From Clostridia bacterium (GTDB taxonomy: Bacteria; Bacillota_A; Clostridia; Christensenellales; Aristaeellaceae): DNA of 17,235 bases. The stretch spans positions 1 through 17,235 of the forward strand of contig JAFRMB010000003.1 in NCBI GenBank assembly GCA_017430945.1, written 5' to 3'. The position numbers and the translations under genes are program-made. Below the pieces are notes generated by a model. It was given only the letters and a program-made list of their open reading frames with translations, made no database searches and had not been told where the DNA came from. Below, piece by piece: positions 1 through 6,797 of the stretch (positions within the stretch are counted from its first letter, which is position 1; every line of letters begins with the position of its first letter).

Positions 1-1310
1 CCGTGTCTTGAATACACCGGGAACGAGCGCACGTGGACGATGTCGTAGCGGAATCCGCAGCGCGAGCGGTCCACCTTGACGATCCCCTGCTCCGGCTTGA
101 AACGGATGGTGGTCACGTGCTCGCCGTCCTTGGCCAGGTTCAGCCTGAAGGAGCGGTACATCGTGCTGCCGTTCGCGGGTCGCACGTTCACCGTCAGGTC
201 GATCACCCTCCCGCGTATGCCCGTGAGGATCGTCTCCGTGGACAGCGGCACGTTCCGGTAGCTGATCTTCTCGCCGTAGTAGTTCGCAAGCTCGCGCACC
301 GGCTGCTGGATCAGCCGCCCGTCGCGCACGCTCAGTTCGCGCGGCAGCGTCATCTGCCCGCAGATGCGGATCGTCATCGGCTGGCTCCTCGCGGTGTCCC
401 AGCTCTGCATCCACCCGATCATCACGCGCCGTCCGTCCAGCGTCAGCAGCGTCTGCGGCGCGTAGAAGTCGATGCCGTAGTCGATGGCGTGGACGTTCTC
501 CCGGATCAAGTGCTTCTTCTCGTCGGCTTCCCCGATCATGCATACCGTGCCGTTGCCTGCGTGGAATTCCAGCCCGATCGGGCTCATCTCCTGCGGGCTC
601 ACCAGCAGCACGTCCTTGCCGTCCAGCTTGAAGTAGTCCGGACACTCCCACATCATGCCGTACTGGCGATGATTGGACGCCACGCGACCCATGTACTCCC
701 AATGGAACGCGTCCTCGCTCTTGAACAGCAGGATCGACCCGCTCCCGTCCGCCGGACGATTGCCGGCCACGGCGTAGTAGCCGTCCGGCTCCCGCCAGAT
801 CTTCGGGTCGCGAAAGTCTGCCTCGCTGCCGCCCCTGGGCAGGTCCGCGGCGGTCAGCACCGGGTTGCCTTCGTATTTCTCGAAGTCGATGCCGTCGCCC
901 ACGGCCAGACACTGCGTCTGGTACTGCTTCATCGCGCCGTCTTCCTGCCGCTCCTCGCGCACGCCGGTGTACATCAGCAGCTGGCGTCCGTCCGGCAGCT
1001 CGATGGCGCTGCCAGAAAAGCAGCCGTCCTTGTCGTAGGGCATGTCCGGCGCAAGCGCGACAGGCAGCCGCTCCCAGCGGATGAAATCACGCGTCTTCAC
1101 GTGGCCCCAGTGCATCGGCCCCCAGATGGGCTTGTACGGGTAGTACTGGAAGAACAGGTGGTATTCGCCCCTGAAAACAGAGAAGCCGTTCGGATCGTTG
1201 ATCCAGCCGATGCCACCGGTCACGTGGAACATGGAACGTTCCTCCTCCGGCACGTATGGGCTGTACTGCTCCTCGAATTCTCTCGCCTTTTGCAGCTTTT
1301 CACTCGCCAT
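1..1310 (-). CDS. GH32 beta-fructofuranosidase / sucrose(-6-phosphate) hydrolase, 3' end missing
   Basis: Hydrolyses beta-fructofuranosides such as sucrose, sucrose-6-phosphate or short fructans. It begins at ATG 1308-1310, with AGGAG (1320-1324) nine bases upstream, and stays open to the left edge (436 codons seen). GH32 hallmarks are clear: WINDPNG at residues 36-42 with the nucleophile Asp39, WGPMHWGH at about 63-70, FRDP at 166-169 (transition-state Asp168), and WECPD at 221-225 with the acid/base Glu222. Later come DYGIDFYAPQT, IGWM and TLPREL, as in ScrB/SacA-type enzymes, followed by the start of the C-terminal beta-sandwich. No signal peptide is visible, so a cytoplasmic enzyme acting on imported sugar is likely. 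Its transporter is not in the window. Family is certain; the exact substrate (sucrose-6-phosphate, sucrose or fructo-oligosaccharide) cannot be read from this. No clear promoter is visible in the 132 bases between it and the next gene upstream. Confidence 0.95.
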   Translation of the reverse strand, partial: MASEKLQKAREFEEQYSPYVPEEERSMFHVTGGIGWINDPNGFSVFRGEYHLFFQYYPYKPIWGPMHWGHVKTRDFIRWERLPVALAPDMPYDKDGCFSGSAIELPDGRQLLMYTGVREERQEDGAMKQYQTQCLAVGDGIDFEKYEGNPVLTAADLPRGGSEADFRDPKIWREPDGYYAVAGNRPADGSGSILLFKSEDAFHWEYMGRVASNHRQYGMMWECPDYFKLDGKDVLLVSPQEMSPIGLEFHAGNGTVCMIGEADEKKHLIRENVHAIDYGIDFYAPQTLLTLDGRRVMIGWMQSWDTARSQPMTIRICGQMTLPRELSVRDGRLIQQPVRELANYYGEKISYRNVPLSTETILTGIRGRVIDLTVNVRPANGSTMYRSFRLNLAKDGEHVTTIRFKPEQGIVKVDRSRCGFRYDIVHVRSFPVYSRH

Positions 1311-1442
1311 GGCGACACGCTCCTGATCTGATTTGATGGGGTATGAGGGCGCTCATCTCTTCGCGCGGGCAGCCGGTCATGGCGGGGAAGGTTGCCGCCG
1401 AATGCTCCCGTGCGCCGTGCATCGACCGGCGCCGGCGTTCGA

Positions 1443-3539
1443 TCAATCTGCCCTTGCGAAGGTGACGCGCGCGGCGTCAAAGGGATAGTGTACGTCGCCA
1501 TCGGTGGAGGTATACGTAAAGCGCAGCACGCAGGAAGCCGCATCGTCCGTCACGGTGAGATCGCTCAGGCGGACACCGCCGATGGCAAGGTCGGATGAGA
1601 CCGGGACCGGGTTTTGTGAGAAGGTGCTGTACTTGCCGGATGTGATATGGACGGACTGATTCCCCGTGCGGTATGTGATGTCCATGTTGACGACGCAGAC
1701 CGTCAGACCGCGCACAGTCGTCCCGTCTTCCGACAGCAGGAAGGCCACATACAACGCCTCTGCCTGGGATACGTTCGCCGCGCCGATGTACAGCGCTTCG
1801 CCCTCGCCCGGCTCGGGCAGCTTCAGGCCGGCCGCCTCGGCTTGCGCGCGCGCCGGAGGATCGATGGCGGGGATGACGGGGTCGCCGCTCATGTTGAGCA
1901 GGCGGATGTCCGCGACGGCGTGGAAGCTTCCGGCCGCGCCATCCGAGGCATCCGTGAAGAGGCCGGCAAGCGTGAGCCGGCAGGCCCCGCCGTCATCGCC
2001 CAGCTTCAGGCCGTCGATCGAGACCGGCGGATCCTTCTGAAGCAGGATGTCCGTCCCGTCGATGTCCAGATGGTACCAGTGGTCCTCGACGGTGCTGAGA
2101 CTGTGCTTGACCAACAGGGGGCTTTCTCCTTCGTGTGTGACCTCAAGCCCCTCGCCGAGCATCGAGATCCAGCGGATCGATCGGCCGTTGGGGGCTAGGA
2201 GAAATGCCAGGTAAAGCTTTGAACGCTGCGTGTCCGGCACGTCGCCGAAGCCGAGGTACAACCGCTCGCCGGCCTCGGGACGAGGGATCTCCAGACCGGA
2301 ATCGACGGCCTGAGACATCAGAGCATCGGGGTCGTCGCCGGCGGCGACTGCGATCTCGCGCTCAAGCGCCTTCAGATCCGCCTGCGCGCGCTCGCTGCCC
2401 ATCTCGGCGGCCTGCCGATAGCATTCTGCGGCCTTTTCGTAGGATCGCTCCATGCCCAGGCCGTCACGGTACATGGTGCCGAGCGTGTGCAGCGCGTTCC
2501 CGTTGCCGCCCGCTGCGGCAGTGCGGAAGCACTCCGCCGCTTTTTCATAGGATCGCTCGACGCCCGTACCGTTGAAATACAGAACGCCCAGACTGTACTG
2601 CGCGTTGTTGTCACCCTGGTCTGCAGCCAGGCTGAAGTACTCCGCGGCCTTTTCGAAAGACTGCTCGACGCCCGCGCCGTCTCTGTAGAGGACGCCGAGG
2701 TTGAACTGTGCCCTGACGTGGCCCCTGTCCGCGGCCAGCCGGTAGTACTCCGCGGCCTTTTCGCTGGAGCGCGGCACGCCTCTTCCGTAGTCATAGGCGT
2801 TCCCGAGGTTGTACTGCGCGTCTCTGCTGCCCTGATCCGCGGCCAGCTGATAGTATTCGGCGGCCTTCTCCAGGGACTGCTCCACGCCCTGCCCGAATTC
2901 GTAGAGGCAGCCCAGGTGGTATTGCGCGTTGGCATAGCCCTGGTCGGCGGCCAGCCGGTAGTATTCCGCGGCCTTTTCGAAAGACTGCTCGACGCCCTCG
3001 CCGTTGTCGTAGCCGATGCCCAGGTTGCACTGCGCCACGGGATCGCCCTGCTCGGCAGCGAGCCGGTAGTATTCCATGGCCTTCGCAGCGGATCGCTCCA
3101 CGCCTTTTCCGGTGATGTACGCGGTGCCGAGGCTGCATTGCGCGTCGGCGAAGCCCTGATCGGCCGCCATCGTGAAGTATTCGACGGCGCGTTCGTCGGA
3201 CGGATCTGTGCCCAGGCCGTCGCGGTAAAGCACGCCCAGATTGAACTGCGCTTCGGGCAGACCGCGTTCCGCGGCCGCGATGTAGTATTCGATCGCCGTT
3301 TCATAGGATCGTTCCACGCCGAGGCCGTTGCTGTAGGCGACGCCCAGGCCGTACGATGCCTCGGCGAGACCCAGCTCCGCAGCGCGGGTCCAGGGCTCGA
3401 TGGCCGAGCCATGATCTCCAGATTCCCAGAGCGAAAGGCCGCGTTCGAAGGCGTCGTACGCGCTTTCCTCGGCCGAGGCGGCGAGGATATGGACCGGGAT
3501 CAAAACCAGGATGAGGATCGTGACGAGGATTTTGTTCAC
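1443..3539 (-). CDS. Secreted Sel1-like repeat protein with duplicated C-terminal domain
   Basis: 698 residues from a GTG start at 3537-3539, supported by AAAGGAGG nine bases upstream. Residues 1-23 form a Sec signal peptide (hydrophobic core, then AASA-EE), with no lipobox cysteine. After one degenerate helical unit (24-58), residues 59-382 are nine perfectly phased 36-residue Sel1-like repeats with LG.Y..G.G...S.EKA.EYY..AA.QG as core pattern, an alpha/alpha solenoid that usually mediates protein-protein contact. The rest is two related blocks, about 413-550 and 570-695. Each starts GL.[IL]P.P..GE.LY[IL]G and continues LY[LV]AFLL; I do not recognise this domain. An extracytoplasmic scaffold or surface-binding role is inferred from architecture only. 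The upstream neighbour in the same direction is an unrecognised lipoprotein 197 bases away, so co-transcription is possible but not shown. Confidence 0.9.
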   Translation of the reverse strand: MNKILVTILILVLIPVHILAASAEESAYDAFERGLSLWESGDHGSAIEPWTRAAELGLAEASYGLGVAYSNGLGVERSYETAIEYYIAAAERGLPEAQFNLGVLYRDGLGTDPSDERAVEYFTMAADQGFADAQCSLGTAYITGKGVERSAAKAMEYYRLAAEQGDPVAQCNLGIGYDNGEGVEQSFEKAAEYYRLAADQGYANAQYHLGCLYEFGQGVEQSLEKAAEYYQLAADQGSRDAQYNLGNAYDYGRGVPRSSEKAAEYYRLAADRGHVRAQFNLGVLYRDGAGVEQSFEKAAEYFSLAADQGDNNAQYSLGVLYFNGTGVERSYEKAAECFRTAAAGGNGNALHTLGTMYRDGLGMERSYEKAAECYRQAAEMGSERAQADLKALEREIAVAAGDDPDALMSQAVDSGLEIPRPEAGERLYLGFGDVPDTQRSKLYLAFLLAPNGRSIRWISMLGEGLEVTHEGESPLLVKHSLSTVEDHWYHLDIDGTDILLQKDPPVSIDGLKLGDDGGACRLTLAGLFTDASDGAAGSFHAVADIRLLNMSGDPVIPAIDPPARAQAEAAGLKLPEPGEGEALYIGAANVSQAEALYVAFLLSEDGTTVRGLTVCVVNMDITYRTGNQSVHITSGKYSTFSQNPVPVSSDLAIGGVRLSDLTVTDDAASCVLRFTYTSTDGDVHYPFDAARVTFARAD
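2394..3365 (-). repeat. Nine tandem 108-bp units encoding Sel1-like repeats
   Basis: The region encoding residues 59-382 of the Sel1-like protein is nine contiguous units of exactly 108 bases. Parts of units 4 and 7 are almost identical at the DNA level: the stretch for GVEQSFEKAAEY near 2640-2680 matches that near 2965-3000. This suggests fairly recent internal duplication or conversion. Confidence 0.85.
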
Positions 3540-3736
3540 GGGGGACGACCTCCTTTATGCGGTAAAATCGGGGGTGCTTTGACCTGCTGCCTCACCTGGG
3601 GCATGAGCCGTGTGTCAACAGGGGCAGAGGTCCCGCGTGACGGACGGGGATGCCGGGTGACCCGGACTTCGAAAAGGCGTCCGGGAATGCGTGCAGCCGA
3701 CCAAAGGCTGCCGGGCGGGATGTCCGTCAGCTGATC

Positions 3737-4720
3737 TCAAAAAACATGCATGTACTTTCCGAGGATCGGGAGCGCCTCTTGCTCGAGCGTCGCCGCCACG
3801 TCCCTTCCGTCGTGCCGCCCGACGTTGCTGCTGTTGAAGTTCGTCACGCCGGGAATGACTTTGGGAGAAGCCGAACCCTTACAGAGCACTTGGGTCTCAC
3901 CGGTGGCCAGGTCCTCCAGGGTGAGGGTGACGTCGCTCCGGTAGTAGTTCTTGACGGTGTTGCCCGTTCGAGAATCCACCCAGCGCGCATTCAGGGCGAC
4001 CAGATCTTCTTCGATGTGGATGACGAACCTGGCTTCATCGAGGTCTTTTGCGAGATCCGGCGTCGAAACATGTTGCAGGATCGCCCGCGACCACGTTCCC
4101 GTCTTCTCCTGATCGCGGATCAGCAGCTTGTTCCCGCCCTTGTAGGGGACGCTCCCGGTCCCGTTCAAAGGATACTGGTATTTTCTGTAAAACGTCTGGG
4201 ACAGCTCCGACCAGCCCTTGTCATGCGCGTAGGGCAGTTCTTCGAGGGTGTAGATGTCGCCGCCCTCGTCCGCCACATGGCGGTAGCGATCATACAGACT
4301 GTTGCGGTACAGAAGCTCCAGCGTCTCCTCTGTGGCATACAGGATGTAGCTTGTCCTTTCGTCGTCGTTCCTCTTTCTTTCATAGGAACCGTCGTTGATC
4401 TCCTGCCACCAAAGGGGCGAGCCGATGATCGTGCTCGAGCCGTCCGTCAGACCGAGCCACTGATACAGCGGCAGCAGCACGCGCTCCCTGAGCGCCTTCG
4501 CGGTCTTGTGGTTCATATTCGACTGTGCTTCGACGAACTGTTCCTTCATCGACCGGAACGCCTTTGCCGCGCCGAGGGCGTCTCCCGCATCGTGCAGAGC
4601 CTCCGCCTGCGCCAGCTGCGCGCTCATGGCTTCGATCGCCTGCCCGTCGACCTTTTCGCATGCCGAGAGCATGACGGCGACCGAAAGGATGAGCAGTATC
4701 ACGGCGGTCATTCGGATCAT
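3737..4720 (-). CDS. Lipoprotein of unknown function
   Basis: 327 residues from ATG 4718-4720. This start is preferred over the in-frame ATG at 4736-4738 because GGAGG (4730-4734) lies nine bases before it, while the upstream ATG has no RBS. The N-terminus MIRMTAVILLILSVAVMLSAC is a type II signal peptide with lipobox LSAC (Cys21), so the product should be anchored outside the membrane. The mature part begins with a short Ala/Glu-rich helical segment (about 25-70, AQAEALHDAGDALGAAKAF, TPR-like). A larger domain follows, rich in Tyr/Trp and charged residues (SPLWWQEIND, NKLLIRDQEK, VIPGVTNFNSSNVGRHDGRD), that I cannot assign to a family. It has its own promoter (4768-4797) and so forms a separate transcript from the peptide gene upstream. 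The Sel1-repeat gene follows downstream and may act with it; that is inference. Confidence 0.85.
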   Translation of the reverse strand: MIRMTAVILLILSVAVMLSACEKVDGQAIEAMSAQLAQAEALHDAGDALGAAKAFRSMKEQFVEAQSNMNHKTAKALRERVLLPLYQWLGLTDGSSTIIGSPLWWQEINDGSYERKRNDDERTSYILYATEETLELLYRNSLYDRYRHVADEGGDIYTLEELPYAHDKGWSELSQTFYRKYQYPLNGTGSVPYKGGNKLLIRDQEKTGTWSRAILQHVSTPDLAKDLDEARFVIHIEEDLVALNARWVDSRTGNTVKNYYRSDVTLTLEDLATGETQVLCKGSASPKVIPGVTNFNSSNVGRHDGRDVAATLEQEALPILGKYMHVF

Positions 4721-4729
4721 GTCTTTCGC

Positions 4730-4734
4730 CCTCC
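4730..4734 (-). promoter_or_regulatory. RBS deciding the lipoprotein start
   Basis: GGAGG on the minus strand, nine bases from ATG 4718-4720. It lies inside the six codons that the longer alternative start would add, which favours the shorter protein. Confidence 0.75.
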
Positions 4735-4767
4735 GCATCTTTTTATTCTCACATCGTTCTGTCAGAG

Positions 4768-4797
4768 ATTATAACAAATCAGGCGGGCTGTTTGCAA
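4768..4797 (-). promoter_or_regulatory. Promoter of the lipoprotein gene
   Basis: Minus strand: TTGCAA (4792-4797), an 18-base spacer, then TGTTATAAT, a perfect -10 (4768-4773) with an extended-10 TG. Transcription should start near 4761, about 40 bases before the chosen ATG. Confidence 0.75.
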
Positions 4798-4815
4798 CCG
4801 TTTGAAGGGCCGAAG

Positions 4816-4865
4816 GAAAAAGAAAGGCAGGATCGGGCCGGGGCTGGAGCCGGGATTTTCCTGCC
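4816..4865 (-). terminator. Intrinsic terminator (second of a tandem pair)
   Basis: On the minus strand GGCAGGA (4859-4865) pairs with TCCTGCC (4826-4832). An inner stem, CCGG-GCT/AGC-CCGG, lies within the loop. The hairpin is followed by TTTCTTTTT (to about 4817). It would stop minus-strand transcripts from the peptide/GT2 side just before the lipoprotein promoter. Confidence 0.6.
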
Positions 4866-4893
4866 CATGTCGTCTTTGACTGATCCTCTGTAC

Positions 4894-4927
4894 ATTAAAA
4901 CGGAACGGCGCCGAAGGCGCCGTTCCG
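4894..4927 (-). terminator. Intrinsic terminator (first of a tandem pair)
   Basis: A perfect 12-bp stem, CGGAACGGCGCC / GGCGCCGTTCCG (4901-4912 with 4916-4927), with a three-base loop. On the minus strand it is followed by TTTTAATGTA. It is likely the main terminator for the peptide transcript. Confidence 0.8.
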
Positions 4928-5167
4928 GAATGGCCATATGAAACTTGCCAGCTGATGCGGCGATGACCTTATTTCACAGGTCCCGACGCTGGGGACTCGA
5001 TCGGACCCGACGGCACATCGCCGGCGATCCCCGTTGCGGACGGCTTGCTTTGCGCGATCCCGGAACCACAACAAGACAGGGGGGATACCCTGCCTTAGAG
5101 TAGCCTGACGGCCATCGATAATGCGCGTCACCTGTCGCAATACACGCTCCATCAAGACTGGGGTCAA
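4928..5167. other. 240-base stretch without a convincing gene
   Basis: This lies between the peptide stop and the first terminator on the minus strand. One minus frame stays open from just after the peptide stop, but its only starts (TTG, ATG) lack an RBS and the frame runs through the terminator hairpin. Another minus frame ends at TAA 4969-4971 with a Gly/Pro/Ser-rich tail and has no start codon. It may be an untranslated 3' region of the peptide mRNA or the remains of a decayed gene; I see no known RNA motif. Confidence 0.4.
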
Positions 5168-5263
5168 TTAACTCGTATAGGGTAATCCTTCACCACTGGT
5201 CAGCACGATATCCGCTGCCTCGAGCTCGATGACCTCCATCTCCGGCTTTTGATATTCCTTCAT
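5168..5263 (-). CDS. 31-residue peptide, unrecognised (possible modified-peptide precursor or small signal)
   Basis: ATG 5261-5263 to TAA 5168-5170, with GGAGG (5272-5276) eight bases upstream and preceded by a run of eight A: one of the best RBSs in the window. The product starts MKEYQKPEMEVIELEAAD, continues IVLTSGEG and ends LPYTS. It has no signal peptide and no cysteine; the N-terminal two-thirds is acidic with alternating hydrophobics, and the tail is rich in Gly/Ser/Thr. From memory, short clostridial proteins of the pattern MK.Y.KPE.E.IE....D.I.TSG are common and mostly unnamed; that resemblance is unverified. It sits 54 bases after the GT2 stop on the same strand and is followed by a strong terminator, so it ends that transcript or has its own. 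The leader-like acidic half and short polar tail would suit a ribosomally made, modified peptide, but no modifying enzyme of a recognised RiPP class is present. Confidence 0.65.
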   Translation of the reverse strand: MKEYQKPEMEVIELEAADIVLTSGEGLPYTS

Positions 5264-5317
5264 GACGGTTTCCTCCTTTTTTTTCTTAGGCCTGCTTTGG
5301 GGTAAATGCTGTGCGGA

Positions 5318-6262
5318 TCATTGGCGGTGCGATCGTTCAGGTGGCGCGACCTTCAGTCCCATGTCGCGGCAATACCTGTGGAACAGCGTCTCGTTGAGCC
5401 GCCACAGCTTGATGGCGTTCCGTTCGACGGGTTTCAACCCATCCGGGATCCCCTGGCACGCGGAGACGATCCCGCCCGCCCGCGCATACAGCGCGGTACC
5501 GTCAGGCTCCGTTCGCATCAGATAGTGCAGCGCGTCGAACAGCAGGCCCCGTTCCAGCTTTTCCGGGGGATATCCGAGGGAGAGCAGGCCGTCGTATCGC
5601 TCGAACGCCGCAAGGAGCTTCTCGCGGCAGCTCCGCTCATCACAGGTGGTCGATATGCTCTTCTGCCGCTTTTTGTAGTTGTACAGGGGAGCGTCCAGCG
5701 CCGCGATCCGGTGGGCTCGGTAGACGAGCCGATACGTCGTCAGGGCGTCCTCGAACAGCCGGCCTTCCGGATACCGAATGCCATCGAACAGCGCGCGCCG
5801 GTACAGCTTGTTCCACGCGGCGTTGATCCCGAACTCCACGGCAGCCTGTGGGGGGACGGGCGCTTCCATTCGAAAGCCTTTCGTATCGATCCGGCCATCC
5901 TCCTTGAAGACCGTGAAGCCGAATATCACGAGGTCTGCGCCGCTTTCAACGGCTGCCCGGTAGGGCGTTTGGCAGAACCCGGGCTCCACCCAGTCGTCGG
6001 AATCGACGAACATCACCCACTCGCCGCGGGCATTCCCGATGCCCAGGTTGCGTGCCGCGGAGAGGCCGCGATTCTGTGTGTGGAACACCCGGATGCGCGC
6101 GTCGCAATCGCGGTACGCGTCGCAGATCGCGGGGGAGCCGTCTGTGGAACCGTCATCGACCACGATGATCTCGATGTCACGGAGATCCTGGGCAAGCAAG
6201 CTGTCCAGACATCGGGACAGGTATGGCTCGACGTTGAACACCGGAACGATCACGCTGATCAT
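5318..6262 (-). CDS. Glycosyltransferase family 2 (GT-A fold)
   Basis: 314 residues from ATG 6260-6262. GGAGG (6269-6273) lies six bases upstream, and the protein opens MISVIVPVFN, the usual GT2 N-terminus; a longer in-frame start at 6403 adds a basic, low-complexity stretch and is rejected. It transfers a sugar from a nucleotide donor to a glycan, lipid or protein. The donor-binding motif DDGSTDGS is at 36-43, NRGLSAARNLGI at about 64-75, and the metal-binding DSDD at 87-90. WNKLYRR (150-156) and PEGRLFED (165-172), with the likely acidic base, are typical of capsule or exopolysaccharide enzymes. There is no membrane segment, so it is cytoplasmic or peripheral. No other polysaccharide gene adjoins it, so the acceptor is unknown. 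The peptide gene follows 54 bases downstream. Confidence 0.92.
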   Translation of the reverse strand: MISVIVPVFNVEPYLSRCLDSLLAQDLRDIEIIVVDDGSTDGSPAICDAYRDCDARIRVFHTQNRGLSAARNLGIGNARGEWVMFVDSDDWVEPGFCQTPYRAAVESGADLVIFGFTVFKEDGRIDTKGFRMEAPVPPQAAVEFGINAAWNKLYRRALFDGIRYPEGRLFEDALTTYRLVYRAHRIAALDAPLYNYKKRQKSISTTCDERSCREKLLAAFERYDGLLSLGYPPEKLERGLLFDALHYLMRTEPDGTALYARAGGIVSACQGIPDGLKPVERNAIKLWRLNETLFHRYCRDMGLKVAPPERSHRQ

Positions 6263-6509
6263 GTCATCCCTCCGCCCGGTAAATGGCTTCGCAGACGCGG
6301 CGATCCCGCCCGCACCTCTGTACGCCTTTTCAAACGATAAGACGCGCCTGAGGCGGCATGCGCAGAGGCGGATCATCCGGAGGTGGATGCATCTGTGCGG
6401 CATGCCGGCGTTGCCCGTCCGTCGGCCGGGGCATGTGTCGATCGATCTGATGCGCGGCCGCAGAGCGCGACAGCGTCGTCCGTGCCTCAGATATACCTAT
6501 CCGTGCAGA

Positions 6510-6515
6510 ATGATA
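6510..6515 (-). promoter_or_regulatory. Possible extended -10 promoter for GT2
   Basis: Minus-strand TGGTATCAT matches an extended -10 (hexamer 6510-6515). The hexamer 17 bases upstream, TTACCT, is a weak -35. This is the only reasonable promoter seen upstream of GT2. Confidence 0.4.
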
Positions 6516-6683
6516 CCACAAATCCGGCGGAGAGGTAAGTACTTTTATCAAATTATGACGGCTTTATGGCAAACAAGGCGTTGATACCATCGGTGCTCGG
6601 CATTCCATGAGGGGCACCACCGCATCTGACCGCCGGCATTCTTCCGGGAAGCCGGTGCGGACACGCCTTTGCACAGGATGGCG

Positions 6684-6713
6684 TTGCCAGGTCCCGCAGC
6701 GGCATGATATAAT
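6684..6713 (+). promoter_or_regulatory. Promoter of the DUF6020-like gene
   Basis: TTGCCA (6684-6689), an 18-base spacer, then TGATATAAT with a perfect -10 at 6708-6713 and an extended TG. Transcription would start near 6720. The in-frame ATG at 6720 would therefore be leaderless, which favours the ATG at 6798. Confidence 0.75.
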
Positions 6714-6797
6714 GGGTGCATGCGTGTGACGGGAAGATCCGGTGCGGTTTCGCGCATGGGTCCGTGCCGGTATGGCGAAGAGCGAAGGGGGACCGAT

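Larger units (their letters stand above)
6263..6797. other. Divergent intergenic region
   Basis: This separates GT2 (minus) from the DUF6020-like gene (plus). It contains a likely minus promoter near 6510-6515, a plus promoter at 6684-6713, and a GC-rich inverted repeat (CCGGC 6633-6637 with GCCGG 6651-6655). Open frames here have no usable RBS and resemble shadows. GT2 would have a leader of about 240 bases and the plus gene one of about 78 bases. Confidence 0.5.

Noticed and set aside
33..1331. A 432-codon plus-strand frame
   Set aside because: It is exactly opposite the GH32 gene, codon on codon, and the GH32 motifs on the minus strand are unambiguous.
2394..3365. Regular spacing that could be mistaken for a CRISPR array
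   Set aside because: Units are contiguous 108-bp coding repeats without spacers, all in one open frame.
3613..3618. A perfect TTGACA on the minus strand upstream of the Sel1 gene
   Set aside because: No acceptable -10 hexamer lies 15-19 bases downstream, so no promoter is called.
4895..5167. A 90-codon minus-strand frame in phase with the peptide, just after its stop
   Set aside because: No ATG with an RBS; it starts on TTG and reads through the terminator stem. Stop-codon read-through of the peptide was considered, but nothing in the sequence supports it.
6370..6584. A plus-strand frame with GGAGGT close to an ATG near 6385
   Set aside because: The spacing is only two bases, the composition is Arg-rich and it crosses the likely GT2 promoter.
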